Position numbers and translations under genes: made by a program. Shown here one piece after another: positions 16,606 through 24,744 of a stretch of DNA of 64,000 nucleotides (position 1 is the stretch's first letter; each line of letters begins with the position of its first letter). Source of the DNA: Pseudogemmobacter sp044142105 (lineage in GTDB: Bacteria; Pseudomonadota; Alphaproteobacteria; Rhodobacterales; Rhodobacteraceae); contig NZ_JBGTYM010000004.1 in assembly GCF_044142105.1 (NCBI RefSeq), forward strand, positions 256,881-320,880, written 5' to 3'. The notes under the pieces are model-generated. The model had not been told where the DNA came from, did no database searches, and saw only the letters and a list, made by a program, of their open reading frames with translations.

Positions 16606-16911
16606 TTACCAGCTCGACTTCACCATGCCGGGGATCTGGCCGAAGGAGGCCAGTTCCCGCAGCATGATGCGCGAGAGTTTCAACTTGCGATAGAACGCGT
16701 GCGGACGGCCGGTCAGCTGGCAGCGGTTGTGCATGCGGACAGCGGCGCTGTTGCGCGGCATCTCGGCCAGCTTCAGCGTGGCCTTGAAACGCTCTTCCAT
16801 CGGTTTGGACTGGTCGTAGATCACCGCCTTCAGCGCGGCGCGCTTGGAAGCATGCTGCTTCACCAGCGCGGCGCGTTTCACTTCGCGGTTCACCATGGAT
16901 TTCTTTGCCAT
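16606..16911 (-). CDS. rpsN: 30S ribosomal protein S14 (zinc-free type)
   Basis: Head protein of the small subunit, 101 aa. It is the long C-minus form: the CxxC...CxxC zinc ribbon of the short form is absent, with a single Cys in NRCQLTGRPHAFYRKL. It sits between rplE and rpsH with 18- and 13-bp gaps. Confidence 0.97.
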   Translation of the reverse strand: MAKKSMVNREVKRAALVKQHASKRAALKAVIYDQSKPMEERFKATLKLAEMPRNSAAVRMHNRCQLTGRPHAFYRKLKLSRIMLRELASFGQIPGMVKSSW

Positions 16912-16929
16912 ATCTGTGGTTCCTCGCGA

Positions 16930-17487
16930 TCAGGCGTTGAAGGGCATGTTGAAGTGCTTCAACAGCGCCTTGGCTTCGGCATCGGTCTGCGCAGTGGTGC
17001 AGATGATGATGTCCATGCCCAGGATCTCGTCGACCTTGTCGAAGTCGATTTCCGGGAAGACGATGTGCTCTTTCAGGCCCATGGCAAAGTTGCCACGGCC
17101 ATCGAACGAGGGCTTTACGCCGCGGAAGTCGCGGACGCGCGGCAGAGCGACGTTCACCAGACGGTCGAGGAATTCGTACATGCGGTCGCCGCGCAGCGTG
17201 ACCTTGCAGCCCAGCGGCATCTCTTCGCGGACCCGGAAAGTCGCGATCGACTTGCGGGCCTTGGTGATCACAGCCTTCTGACCGGCGATCTGGCCAAGTT
17301 CCTCGGCGGCCTGCTTCACCTTCTTGGTGTCCTTGACCGCTTCGCCGACGCCCATGTTCAGGACGATCTTGTCCAGACGCGGGATCTGCATGTCGTTCTT
17401 GTAGGAGAACTCTTCCTTCAGCGCGGCGCGGGTCTTGGCCTTGTACTGGGCCTTGAGGCGCGGCGTGTATTGCTGAGCGTCAAGCAT
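16930..17487 (-). CDS. rplE: 50S ribosomal protein L5
   Basis: 5S rRNA-binding protein of the central protuberance that contacts P-site tRNA and S13, 185 aa. Typical segments are PRLDKIVLNMGVGEAV, QKAVITKARKSIATFR and RDFRGVKPSFDGRGNF. Its ATG overlaps the rplX stop codon by one base, so the two are coupled. Confidence 0.97.
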   Translation of the reverse strand: MLDAQQYTPRLKAQYKAKTRAALKEEFSYKNDMQIPRLDKIVLNMGVGEAVKDTKKVKQAAEELGQIAGQKAVITKARKSIATFRVREEMPLGCKVTLRGDRMYEFLDRLVNVALPRVRDFRGVKPSFDGRGNFAMGLKEHIVFPEIDFDKVDEILGMDIIICTTAQTDAEAKALLKHFNMPFNA

Positions 17488-17792
17488 CAGAGCGCCTCCC
17501 CGGTGGTCTTGGCGTAGCGGACCTTCTTGTCGCCTTCCATGCGGAAGCCGACGCGGGTCGCCTTGCCGTTCTTGTCCAGAAGCGACAGGTTCGACAGGTC
17601 GATCGGCATCGCCTGCGGCACGCGGCCGCCCTGCGACTGGGCCGATTGCTTGGTGTGGCGGATCGCGACGTTCACGCCATCGACAACAGCCTTGTTGTCC
17701 TTGGGCGAGACGGCGGTGATTTCGCCCTTCTTGCCCTTGTCCTTGCCGGTCAGCACGACGACGGTGTCACCCTTGCGGAGCTTGGCAGCCAT
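17487..17792 (-). CDS. rplX: 50S ribosomal protein L24
   Basis: Assembly initiator that binds 23S rRNA near the exit tunnel, 101 aa. The KOW motif is visible in LRKGDTVVVLTGKDKGKKGE. The ATG at 17792 (GGAGG 7 nt upstream) is preferred to a GTG one codon earlier; it overlaps the rplN stop by one base. Confidence 0.96.
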   Translation of the reverse strand: MAAKLRKGDTVVVLTGKDKGKKGEITAVSPKDNKAVVDGVNVAIRHTKQSAQSQGGRVPQAMPIDLSNLSLLDKNGKATRVGFRMEGDKKVRYAKTTGEAL

Positions 17793-18160
17793 CACAGCAC
17801 CTCCGGCGCAAGCGAGATGATCTTCATGAAGTTCTTGGCACGCAGCTCGCGCACGACCGGCCCGAAGATACGGGTGCCGACCGGCTCGCCCTGGTTGTTC
17901 AGGATGACGGCGGCGTTGCGGTCGAAACGGATCGTGGTGCCGTCTTCACGGCGAACTTCCTTGGCGGTGCGAACGACAACGGCCTTGCGGACGTCGCCCT
18001 TCTTCACGCGACCTTTCGGAATCGCTTCCTTCACCGACACCACGATGATGTCGCCGACCGAAGCATAACGGCGGTGCGAACCGCCAAGAACCTTGATGCA
18101 CTGCACCCGGCGCGCGCCGGAGTTGTCAGCCACATCCAGATTCGTCTGCATCTGGATCAT
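17792..18160 (-). CDS. rplN: 50S ribosomal protein L14
   Basis: Subunit-interface protein, 122 aa, with the highly conserved start MIQMQTNLDVADNSGARR and the core AVVVRTAKEVRREDGTTIRF. It lies 69 bp after rpsQ. The only slight oddity is this gap, longer than the others in this segment; it contains nothing I recognise. Confidence 0.97.
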   Translation of the reverse strand: MIQMQTNLDVADNSGARRVQCIKVLGGSHRRYASVGDIIVVSVKEAIPKGRVKKGDVRKAVVVRTAKEVRREDGTTIRFDRNAAVILNNQGEPVGTRIFGPVVRELRAKNFMKIISLAPEVL

Positions 18161-18229
18161 TGGTCTTCTCCCGACCTTCGGGGACCGTTCAGATTTCCGG
18201 CCCCGGGGTTTCGTTTAGATCGCTCTGAC

Positions 18230-18469
18230 TTACGCCGAGGCGTCGGTCACAACGGTCCAGCGTTTGGTTTTCGAGATGGGGGCGCATTCCTCGATACGGA
18301 CGACGTCGCCCACCTTGAAGGTGTTGTGCTCGTCATGAGCACGGTACTTCTTCGACTTACGCACGGTCTTCTGCAGCAGCGGGTGCTTGAAGCGGCGCTC
18401 GACCAGGACGGTGATCGTCTGCTCGTTCTTGTCCGAGGTGACGGTGCCCTGAAGGATACGTTTCGGCAT
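18230..18469 (-). CDS. rpsQ: 30S ribosomal protein S17
   Basis: Primary binder of the 16S rRNA 5' domain, 79 aa. The OB-fold sequence runs from GTVTSDKNEQTITVLVERR to GDVVRIEECAPISKTKRW, as usual. It follows rpmC by 11 bp. Confidence 0.97.
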   Translation of the reverse strand: MPKRILQGTVTSDKNEQTITVLVERRFKHPLLQKTVRKSKKYRAHDEHNTFKVGDVVRIEECAPISKTKRWTVVTDASA

Positions 18470-18480
18470 TTTGGATCCCT

Positions 18481-18681
18481 TTACTTCGCGGCTTCAGCGG
18501 CTTTTTGGTTGAGCACCGTCTTGATGCGGGCGACGTCACGGCGGACGGCACGCATGCGGGCGGTGTTCTCAAGCTGGTTGGTCGCCTGTTGGAAGCGCAG
18601 GTTGAACGCCTCTTTCTTCAGGGCGACCAAGCTGTCGCGCAGCTGGTCTGGGGTCTTGCTCTTCAATTCCTTGGCGTCCAT
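18481..18681 (-). CDS. rpmC: 50S ribosomal protein L29
   Basis: Exit-tunnel protein near the docking site for trigger factor and SRP, 66 aa. It starts MDAKELKSKTPDQLRD; the ATG at 18681 has AAGGAAG at good spacing, while an ATG six codons upstream lacks homology. rpmC normally follows rplP within the S10 operon. Here it is the first gene of its own transcript, with a clear promoter at 18798-18826, and rplP is 3.2 kb upstream beyond four unrelated genes. Confidence 0.96.
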   Translation of the reverse strand: MDAKELKSKTPDQLRDSLVALKKEAFNLRFQQATNQLENTARMRAVRRDVARIKTVLNQKAAEAAK

Positions 18682-18797
18682 CGCCAATCTTCCTTTCACA
18701 ATCGCCAGACGGCCCCTTGTTGCGAAGGGTCACCGGAGACCTGGCGGATCAATGACAAACCACCGAATCCGAGTCGCCCCGGAGCCGTGGATGGGGT

Positions 18798-18826
18798 CCT
18801 ATAGGGGGGTGCGCCCGGGAACGCAA
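18798..18826 (-). promoter_or_regulatory. promoter of the rpmC-rpmD ribosomal segment
   Basis: Minus strand: -35 TTGCGT (18821-18826), a 17-bp spacer, and -10 TATAGG (18798-18803). It lies between the outer-membrane protein gene and rpmC, giving a leader of roughly 110 nt. It is among the best promoter matches in the window and can restart transcription of eleven ribosomal genes. Confidence 0.75.
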
Positions 18827-18866
18827 GCCTGAACTGCGCTGGATGCTTTCGCCGCGCGCAACCGGA

Positions 18867-19496
18867 TCAGAAGCGCATAGAGATGCGCAGGCCGAACTGA
18901 TGCGGGCGGGCCGTCAACTCGCCCCCTGCCCCGCCCGAGGACAGGTCATATTCAGTATAGCTTATCCCCAGCGCCATCCGCTTGCTGATCTGATAGTCGA
19001 AGCCAAGACCATAGGCCAGCCCATCGAAGTCGCGCGAGGTGCCGCCCAGGTCTAAGCTGGTGCGGGCATAGCCAAGCCGGGCATAGATCAGGGCGTCACG
19101 CCAGGCATAGCCCAGCCGCCCCGCCAGCTCGACCATGGCGTCGCCCTGGCTTTTGACCCCGGAAATCCTGGTATCCATGGTCTTGGCATAGGACAGCTCG
19201 ACCCCATAGACGATATGCCCGTTCTGCGCGTTTACCCCGGCGAAACCCGCAGCGGTCGAACCGTCGATATCCAGATCGACAAGCGTATCTGACAGGGAGA
19301 CGCCAAGCTTGCCGTAGCCAAGCCCCACATAGGGGCCGGACCAGTCTGCAATCGGCGCGGCAATCACGGGGGGTGGCAGGGGTTCGGGGGCTTCGGCCAC
19401 AACGCTCGGTCCACCGGCCTGAACGGGCATGGAGATAAAAATCTGGGCTGCCAGGATCAGGCCGGAACAGGATGACGATGCGCGGTTCTGGGGCAT
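18867..19496 (-). CDS. outer-membrane beta-barrel protein (Omp25/OprF-like porin family)
   Basis: Probable 8-strand outer-membrane barrel, 209 aa. A signal peptide ends near PVQA (residue 27), followed by a Pro-rich linker. From WSGPYVGLGYGKLG the sequence alternates polar and hydrophobic residues and shows repeated aromatic-rich strands (GVELSYAKTMD, GRLGYAWRDALIYARLGYA, GLGFDYQISKRMALGISYTEYD). It ends in RISMRF with the terminal Phe used for BAM recognition. It is the last gene of the insertion between rplP and rpmC. The specific role is unknown. Confidence 0.85.
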   Translation of the reverse strand: MPQNRASSSCSGLILAAQIFISMPVQAGGPSVVAEAPEPLPPPVIAAPIADWSGPYVGLGYGKLGVSLSDTLVDLDIDGSTAAGFAGVNAQNGHIVYGVELSYAKTMDTRISGVKSQGDAMVELAGRLGYAWRDALIYARLGYARTSLDLGGTSRDFDGLAYGLGFDYQISKRMALGISYTEYDLSSGGAGGELTARPHQFGLRISMRF

Positions 19497-19605
19497 GGCA
19501 ATTGTCCTCTTGCATCAGGACAAGTCGCCAAGCGGTATCCCGGTTCCCGTCCACGGTCAGGGCTTGCGTTTCCCCCTCCAGGACAGACGGGCGCGCAGGG
19601 GTTCG

Positions 19606-20676
19606 TCAAAGCGATAGGTCAGCAGCGCGGATGCGAGCAGCACGGCAGATCACGGCCAGAAGAAACGCATGGCCCCGCAGCAGGTGCGGCGCCCAGACCT
19701 TTGTCTGCCCGAGGATCAGGACCGAAATGGACGCATGAAGGATGTAGATCGCGTAGGAGAGCCGACCCAGATGGTCCGAGAGCGCAGCGAAGAACCCGCC
19801 CATCGGCAAGCGTGTGCTCAGGATGACAAAGCCGGGAAAGACGACCGCGATCCAAAAAAGGTGCCACCATATCGCATGCGCGGGCAGCAGCACGAAGGCA
19901 AAAGCGACCGGGAAAAGAACCCAGCCCGGAACCGGCCCTTCAAGGGCAAGCACGCCGCTGCGATGGATCAGAACGCCCAGGGAGAAAGAGAACCAAAACC
20001 GGGCCGAGCCGCCCAAAAAGGTGTCGAGCGACCAGCCCAGATCGGCGCTCTGGTGCAGATGAACCTGCCAGATCAGCACACCGAATGCGGCCAGAGCCAG
20101 GCCGACCAGAACCCGGCTGGAAAGCCAGGGCAGGAGCAGAACATAGGCAAGGTTGAACCAGAATTCGAGCGTCAGCGTCCAGGCGGATGTCGAGAAGGGG
20201 ATCGCGCCGAAGGCCCATTCCTTGCTGCCCGGCGTGGGCAAAAGCAAGAGGGTCAGGGGCAAGGCCCAGAGGACCTGGCCAAGCTGCGGCGCATCAGGCG
20301 TGCCCATCGCGATCTTACCCAGGAAATGCGCCATGCCGAAGGCGCAGGCGACCAGATAAAGTGGCCAGAGGCGTAAAACCCTGACGGCCGTGAATCGGGC
20401 AAAGCCCATCTCACCGCTCATCAGCCGTCGCTCATAGGCGCGGGCGATGACCAGGCCGCTCATCAGGAAGAACAGGTCGACCGCAAGGAAGCTGCCGCTG
20501 ATGAGGCCAAAGACCGGGATCTGGCCCTTGTAGTGATAGAGGAACACCGCGATCGCGGCCAAACCCCTTGCGGCATCCAGCGCAAGATAATGCGAGTTTT
20601 CGCTGGCTTTGGCCAAATGCTTCCCTGCCCAAGATGCCGCCCGGGTTCTGACGCCCGGCTCATGCGCGGTTCGCAA
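19606..20676 (-). CDS. acyltransferase-3 family membrane protein, C-terminus altered by a probable frameshift
   Basis: Integral-membrane O-acyltransferase of the OafA/YrhL family. The family start HYLALDAARGLAAIAVFLYH, the FLMSGLVIARAY motif and about ten membrane spans are present in 356 aa. The frame as read ends abruptly after ICRAARIRAADLSL. Removing one base near 19647 joins residue 343 to a second frame ending at 19557, whose product AVLLASALLTYRF then DEPLRARLSWRGKRKP is the expected family C-terminus (YRF...EPLR). The intact protein would be 372 aa. It is either a real 1-nt frameshift or a sequence error. It probably modified a cell-surface glycan; the substrate is unknown. Confidence 0.85.
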   Translation of the reverse strand: MRTAHEPGVRTRAASWAGKHLAKASENSHYLALDAARGLAAIAVFLYHYKGQIPVFGLISGSFLAVDLFFLMSGLVIARAYERRLMSGEMGFARFTAVRVLRLWPLYLVACAFGMAHFLGKIAMGTPDAPQLGQVLWALPLTLLLLPTPGSKEWAFGAIPFSTSAWTLTLEFWFNLAYVLLLPWLSSRVLVGLALAAFGVLIWQVHLHQSADLGWSLDTFLGGSARFWFSFSLGVLIHRSGVLALEGPVPGWVLFPVAFAFVLLPAHAIWWHLFWIAVVFPGFVILSTRLPMGGFFAALSDHLGRLSYAIYILHASISVLILGQTKVWAPHLLRGHAFLLAVICRAARIRAADLSL

Positions 20677-20724
20677 GATTAGGCCAGCGCAGCGCCACGT
20701 TGCAACCTCGGATCGTCCCGCCGC

Positions 20725-21348
20725 TCAGGCCCAGCCGTAGTTGAAGCTGACCGAGATGCGCTCTTCTTCCGACATGTTCATCGGCACTTCGTGCCGCAGC
20801 CAGCTTTCCCACAGCAGCACCTCGCCCACCACGGGCTGCACATAGACGAAACGGCGCAGCGCCTCGGGCGCGTCCTTGCGGGTGACAGGCGCCATCATCA
20901 TCATCGGCAGGCGCGGGTCTTCCAGTTTCAGCGCCGAGGTGCCTTCGGGCATGGCGACATAGGTGGTGCCCGAGATCACCGAATGCGGGTGGATGTGGCT
21001 CGCATGGGTGCCGCCCTCGGGCAGGATGTTGATCCAGAGCGAGTTGCATTTGAGCTTCTTGCCCTGAAGATCGAAGCCCAGATCATCGCAGAAGGCGGCG
21101 ACATGCTTGTCCAGCGCCTTTTCCAGATCCCCGAAGATCGGAAAGCGCCAGGGCAGATCGTCCAGCGAGGCATATGATGTGTAGCCCGGATAGCCGTTCG
21201 CCTCACACCATTCCTGCCCGGCCTCGTCATCCTCGGCGATGGCGTCGCAAGAAGCGTGCAACTCGGCATAATCCACCTTCTTCTTCGCGAGCTCGTTCAG
21301 CTTGGCGCGGTAGAGGCGGGTGACAAAAAGAGAGGTGATTTCGGCCAT
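20725..21348 (-). CDS. putative 2OG-Fe(II) oxygenase-like protein (TIGR02466 family)
   Basis: A 207-aa protein of the TIGR02466 group, distantly like 2-oxoglutarate/iron dioxygenases. Likely metal ligands are in THASHIHPHSVISG (His115, His118, His120, His122) and in LRHEVPMN (His186). An Arg in ERISVSFNY could bind 2-oxoglutarate. Upstream on the minus strand, TTTCAC, 17 bp, TACTGC (21377-21405) may be a weak promoter. The substrate is unknown. It lies between the small lipoprotein and the acyltransferase in the rplP-rpmC insertion. Confidence 0.8.
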   Translation of the reverse strand: MAEITSLFVTRLYRAKLNELAKKKVDYAELHASCDAIAEDDEAGQEWCEANGYPGYTSYASLDDLPWRFPIFGDLEKALDKHVAAFCDDLGFDLQGKKLKCNSLWINILPEGGTHASHIHPHSVISGTTYVAMPEGTSALKLEDPRLPMMMMAPVTRKDAPEALRRFVYVQPVVGEVLLWESWLRHEVPMNMSEEERISVSFNYGWA

Positions 21349-21428
21349 GGCGGGTGCTCCTGCGCTGTGCAGCCGCGCAGTAGCAGGATCGCCCTAGCCG
21401 TGAAAGGGGCGCCCGGCCGTGGCCGGGG

Positions 21429-21635
21429 TTAGCGGCAGGCGCGCACGCCCAGATCGTCGCAGGCCAGACCTGCCAGACCGCCAACCACGGCCCCGCCAAC
21501 GGCATTGTCGAACAGAACTTCGCCAGCAACTGCGCCCCCCGCGGCGCCAACCAGCGCCCGATTGCCATCACCGGTCACGCAGGCGGAAAGCAGCAGCGGC
21601 AGGGCGGTCAGAATCAAGATGGGACGCACAGTCAT
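21429..21635 (-). CDS. small glycine-zipper lipoprotein
   Basis: A 68-aa predicted lipoprotein. The signal sequence ends in a lipobox LLLSAC (Cys19). The rest is a glycine zipper (GAAGGAVAGEVLFDNAVGGA, then VVGGLAGLA) that could insert in or span a membrane, and two further Cys near the C-terminus. It is the first of the four genes that interrupt the ribosomal cluster after the rplP terminator. Function unknown. Confidence 0.75.
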   Translation of the reverse strand: MTVRPILILTALPLLLSACVTGDGNRALVGAAGGAVAGEVLFDNAVGGAVVGGLAGLACDDLGVRACR

Positions 21636-21743
21636 GGTGGCCTCGCAATCTGAATGGCTCTGACAAGGGAACGACCCAAGGCGGGATCGGTTCCCTGCGC
21701 CGTGCTGCGGCGGATGAGGGCATCACAGAGGTTCAAAAACGAT

Positions 21744-21771
21744 AAGCCCCCGCCGTGATCGGCAGGGGCTT
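21744..21771 (-). terminator. intrinsic terminator after rplP
   Basis: Minus strand: a 12-bp stem (AAGCCCCTGCCG/CGGCGGGGGCTT, one G-U pair), loop ATCA, then ATCGTTTTTG. It starts 78 bp after the rplP stop. The G-U pair shows it is best formed in minus-strand RNA. It separates the rplB-rplP segment from the inserted lipoprotein gene. Confidence 0.8.
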
Positions 21772-21849
21772 CGTCTTGAACCGGGTGACGGCCCGCGGAT
21801 TTCCGGGGAAATCCGCTATGCCGCACTGGCTTTGCCTTTCGGCAAAACC

Positions 21850-22263
21850 TTACCAGTCTTCCTTCGCCACGATGCGCGAGGTGACCGGCAGCTTCATCGC
21901 GCCCAGGCGCAGCGCTTCACGGGCGATGTCTTCGGCGACGCCGTCGATCTCGAACATGATGCGGCCCGGCTTGACCTTGCAGGCCCAGTAGTCGACCGAA
22001 CCCTTGCCCTTACCCATACGAACTTCGACGGGCTTGGCCGAGACCGGAACATCCGGGAAAATCCGGATCCAGACGCGGCCCTGACGCTTCATGTGACGGG
22101 TGATCGCGCGGCGGGCCGCTTCGATCTGACGGGCCGTCACACGCTCGGGCTCGGTGGCCTTCAGCGCGAAGGAGCCGAAGTTCAGAAGGAAGCCGCCTTT
22201 GGCTTCACCGCTGATGCGGCCCTTGTGCATCTTGCGGAATTTTGTGCGCTTTGGTTGCAGCAT
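21850..22263 (-). CDS. rplP: 50S ribosomal protein L16
   Basis: Protein near the A-site tRNA elbow and peptidyl-transferase centre, 137 aa: MLQPKRTKFRKMHKGRI, then RVWIRIFPDVPVSAKPVEVR and MGKGKGSVDYWA. It includes the Arg equivalent to the hydroxylated arginine of E. coli L16 in ...PGRIMFEI. It follows rpsC by 13 bp. It would normally be followed by rpmC but is followed by a terminator. Confidence 0.97.
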   Translation of the reverse strand: MLQPKRTKFRKMHKGRISGEAKGGFLLNFGSFALKATEPERVTARQIEAARRAITRHMKRQGRVWIRIFPDVPVSAKPVEVRMGKGKGSVDYWACKVKPGRIMFEIDGVAEDIAREALRLGAMKLPVTSRIVAKEDW

Positions 22264-22276
22264 CTCTCTTCACTCC

Positions 22277-23002
22277 TTACGCGCGTTCGCGGTCGCCGCG
22301 CTCGCGGCGCGGGCCACGCGACGACGGGGCATCGGCGGCTTCGGCGAGGCGACGGTCATGCGCTTGCGGATCATGCTCAAGGATCTCGCCCTTGAAGATC
22401 CACACCTTCACGCCGATGATCCCATAGGGGGTTTCGGCTTCGGACAGCGCATAGTCGATATCGGCCCGCAGGGTGTGCAGCGGCACGCGGCCTTCGCGAT
22501 ACCACTCGGTCCGGGCGATTTCGGCACCGCCAAGACGGCCACCGACATTCACACGGATCCCCAGCGCGCCCATGCGCATGGCGTTCTGCACGCCGCGCTT
22601 CATGGCGCGACGGAAGGACACCCGGCGTTCCATCTGCTGGGCGATCGATTCCGCCACCAGCTGCGCATCGACTTCGGGCTTGCGCACTTCGACGATGTTC
22701 AGATGCAGATCCGACTTGGTGAAGGCGGCCAGCTTCTTGCGCAGGGTTTCGATATCGGCGCCCTTCTTGCCGATGATCACGCCCGGGCGCGCGGTGTGGA
22801 TCGTCACGCGGCACTTCTTGTGCGGCCGCTCGATGATCACTTTCGACACGCCGGCCTGCTTGCATTCCTTGTGGATGAACTCGCGCATCCGCAGGTCTTC
22901 AAGCAGCAGATTGCCGTAGTCTTTCGAATCGGCGAACCAACGGCTGTCCCAGGTCCGGTTGACCTGAAGACGCATCCCGATCGGGTTGACCTTCTGTCCC
23001 AT
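22277..23002 (-). CDS. rpsC: 30S ribosomal protein S3
   Basis: Head protein with mRNA helicase role, 241 aa. The KH domain motif is in RPGVIIGKKGADIETLRKKL; the C-terminal domain has GRLGGAEIARTEWYREGRVPL. The C-terminus ends in an Arg/Glu-rich tail. Its ATG shares one base with the rplV stop. Confidence 0.97.
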   Translation of the reverse strand: MGQKVNPIGMRLQVNRTWDSRWFADSKDYGNLLLEDLRMREFIHKECKQAGVSKVIIERPHKKCRVTIHTARPGVIIGKKGADIETLRKKLAAFTKSDLHLNIVEVRKPEVDAQLVAESIAQQMERRVSFRRAMKRGVQNAMRMGALGIRVNVGGRLGGAEIARTEWYREGRVPLHTLRADIDYALSEAETPYGIIGVKVWIFKGEILEHDPQAHDRRLAEAADAPSSRGPRRERGDRERA

Positions 23003-23382
23003 TACGCAGACTCCCCGACCTGACGCACCTTGATGGTGATCTCGCTGAACGGTTTCATGATCTTGCCAAACCGGCCGCGCGCCCGCGGACGGCCGCGCTT
23101 CATCACCAGGTTCTTGCCAACCCAGGCCTCGGCGACGACCAGGCTGTCGACGTCAAGGTTGTGGTTGTTCTCGGCATTGGCGATGGCCGATTGCAGGCAC
23201 TTCTTCACGTCGCCCGCGATGCGGCGCTTGGAGAAGGTCAGGTCCGAGAGGGCCTTTTCCACCTTCTTGCCGCGGATCATGCCGGCGACGAGGTTCAGCT
23301 TCTGAGGGCTGGTGCGCAGCATCCGCAGCACCGCCATCGCTTCGTTATCCGCCACGCGGCGGGGGTTCTTTTCCGCACCCAT
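23002..23382 (-). CDS. rplV: 50S ribosomal protein L22
   Basis: Exit-tunnel protein whose hairpin narrows the tunnel, 126 aa: RMLRTSPQKLNLVAGMIRGK at the start and MKRGRPRARGRFGKI at the tunnel hairpin, with no visible macrolide-resistance deletion. It follows rpsS by 3 bp. Confidence 0.97.
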   Translation of the reverse strand: MGAEKNPRRVADNEAMAVLRMLRTSPQKLNLVAGMIRGKKVEKALSDLTFSKRRIAGDVKKCLQSAIANAENNHNLDVDSLVVAEAWVGKNLVMKRGRPRARGRFGKIMKPFSEITIKVRQVGESA

Positions 23383-23385
23383 GGC

Positions 23386-23664
23386 TTACTTCCTCTTGGC
23401 TTTCTTGTCGGCAGCGTGACCGTAATAGGTCCGGGTCGGCGAATATTCACCGAACTTCTGGCCGATCATTTCTTCGGTGACCGCAACAGGAACGTGCTTC
23501 TTGCCGTTGTAGACCGCGAAGGTCAGACCAACGAATTGCGGCAGGATGGTGGAACGGCGCGACCAGATCTTGATCACTTCGTTCTTGCCCGAGGCCTTGG
23601 CGGTTTCTGCCTTCTTCAGCAGATAGCCATCGACGAACGGGCCTTTCCAGACGGAACGGGACAT
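23386..23664 (-). CDS. rpsS: 30S ribosomal protein S19
   Basis: Head protein paired with S13, 92 aa: MSRSVWKGPFVDGYLLKK, then IKIWSRRSTILPQFVGLTFAVYNG split across the core, and GEYSPTRTYYGHAADKKAKRK-type end. It follows rplB by 3 bp. Confidence 0.97.
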   Translation of the reverse strand: MSRSVWKGPFVDGYLLKKAETAKASGKNEVIKIWSRRSTILPQFVGLTFAVYNGKKHVPVAVTEEMIGQKFGEYSPTRTYYGHAADKKAKRK

Positions 23665-23667
23665 GGA

Positions 23668-24507
23668 TCAGCGCCCTTTCTTCTTGGCGTGACGCGACCG
23701 GACAATCATCTTGTCGGTGGTCTTGTTGGTGCGGGTCTTGTTGCCCTTGGTGCCCTTGCCCCACGGGGTGACCGGGTGCCGGCCGCCCGAGGTACGGCCT
23801 TCGCCGCCGCCATGCGGGTGGTCGATCGGGTTCATGGCAACGCCGCGCACGGTCGGGCGGATGCCCTTGTAGCGCATGCGGCCCGCTTTACCGAAATTCT
23901 GGTTCGAGTTGTCGGGGTTCGACACGGCACCGATGGTGGCCATGCATTCCTGACGGACCAGACGCAGTTCGCCCGAGGACAGGCGGATCTGCGCATACGA
24001 CCCGTCACGACCGACGAATTGCGCATAGGTGCCCGCGGCGCGCGCCAGCTGGCCGCCCTTGCCGGGCTTGAGTTCGACATTGTGGACGATCGTGCCGATC
24101 GGCATGCCCGAGAAGGGCATCGCATTGCCGGGCTTCACGTCGACCTTGGCGCCGGCGATGATGCTGTCGCCCACGGCCAAACGCTGCGGGGCCAGCACAT
24201 AGGCCAGCTCGCCATCGGCGTATTTGACCAGCGCGATGAAGGCGGTGCGGTTGGGGTCATATTCGATCCGCTCGACGATCGCGGCCATGTCCCACTTGCG
24301 ACGCTTGAAGTCCACCACGCGGTAGAGGCGCTTCGCCCCGCCGCCCTGGTGGCGCATGGTGATCCGTCCGGTATTGTTCCGGCCGCCTTGCGAAATCAGA
24401 CCCTCGGTGAGGGCTTTCACAGGCCGGCCTTTCCACAGCTCCGAACGGTCGATCAGAACCAGCCCGCGCTGGCCAGGCGTCGTCGGCTTATACGACTTGA
24501 GTGCCAT
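23668..24507 (-). CDS. rplB: 50S ribosomal protein L2
   Basis: Central large-subunit protein required for subunit joining and peptidyl transfer, 279 aa. The conserved C-terminal GVAMNPIDHPHGGGEGRTSG includes the essential His. It normally follows rplW directly; here 1.3 kb with a DUF4238 gene separates them and rplB begins a new unit with a promoter-like site at 24682-24710. Confidence 0.97.
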   Translation of the reverse strand: MALKSYKPTTPGQRGLVLIDRSELWKGRPVKALTEGLISQGGRNNTGRITMRHQGGGAKRLYRVVDFKRRKWDMAAIVERIEYDPNRTAFIALVKYADGELAYVLAPQRLAVGDSIIAGAKVDVKPGNAMPFSGMPIGTIVHNVELKPGKGGQLARAAGTYAQFVGRDGSYAQIRLSSGELRLVRQECMATIGAVSNPDNSNQNFGKAGRMRYKGIRPTVRGVAMNPIDHPHGGGEGRTSGGRHPVTPWGKGTKGNKTRTNKTTDKMIVRSRHAKKKGR

Positions 24508-24645
24508 GTTTCCTGTCTTCCGTTTGCTTCAGGACCGTCACCTGGCCGTTGCGGGCCGGGGCGATGATCCGGGGTTAAGGGCTCCGAAGATCCCCGGTTC
24601 GTCTGTCCGAGGCGGTGAGCAGGTCACCGGAACGAACAAACCAAG

Positions 24646-24667
24646 AGCCCCGGACGAATCCGGGGCT
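24646..24667 (-). terminator. hairpin with T-rich tail between DUF4238 gene and rplB
   Basis: A perfect 9-bp stem (AGCCCCGGA/TCCGGGGCT) with a 4-nt loop is followed on the minus strand by CTTGGTTTGTTCG. It lies 78 bp after the DUF4238 stop but also downstream of the rplB promoter candidate. It could therefore terminate the inserted gene or act as an attenuator in the rplB leader. Confidence 0.55.
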
Positions 24668-24681
24668 TCTGGCGTGGCGGT

Positions 24682-24710
24682 GCAGTAGCAGAAGGGGGTG
24701 GGGGTGGCAA
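24682..24710 (-). promoter_or_regulatory. candidate promoter of the rplB-rplP segment
   Basis: Minus strand: -35 TTGCCA (24705-24710), a 17-bp spacer, and -10 TACTGC (24682-24687). The -35 is good, the -10 only fair. A promoter is expected somewhere in this 237-bp gap because the preceding ribosomal segment is terminated. Confidence 0.45.
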
Positions 24711-24744
24711 TGGGGGAAGGGCGAATTCTTAGTGGCCACGCCCC

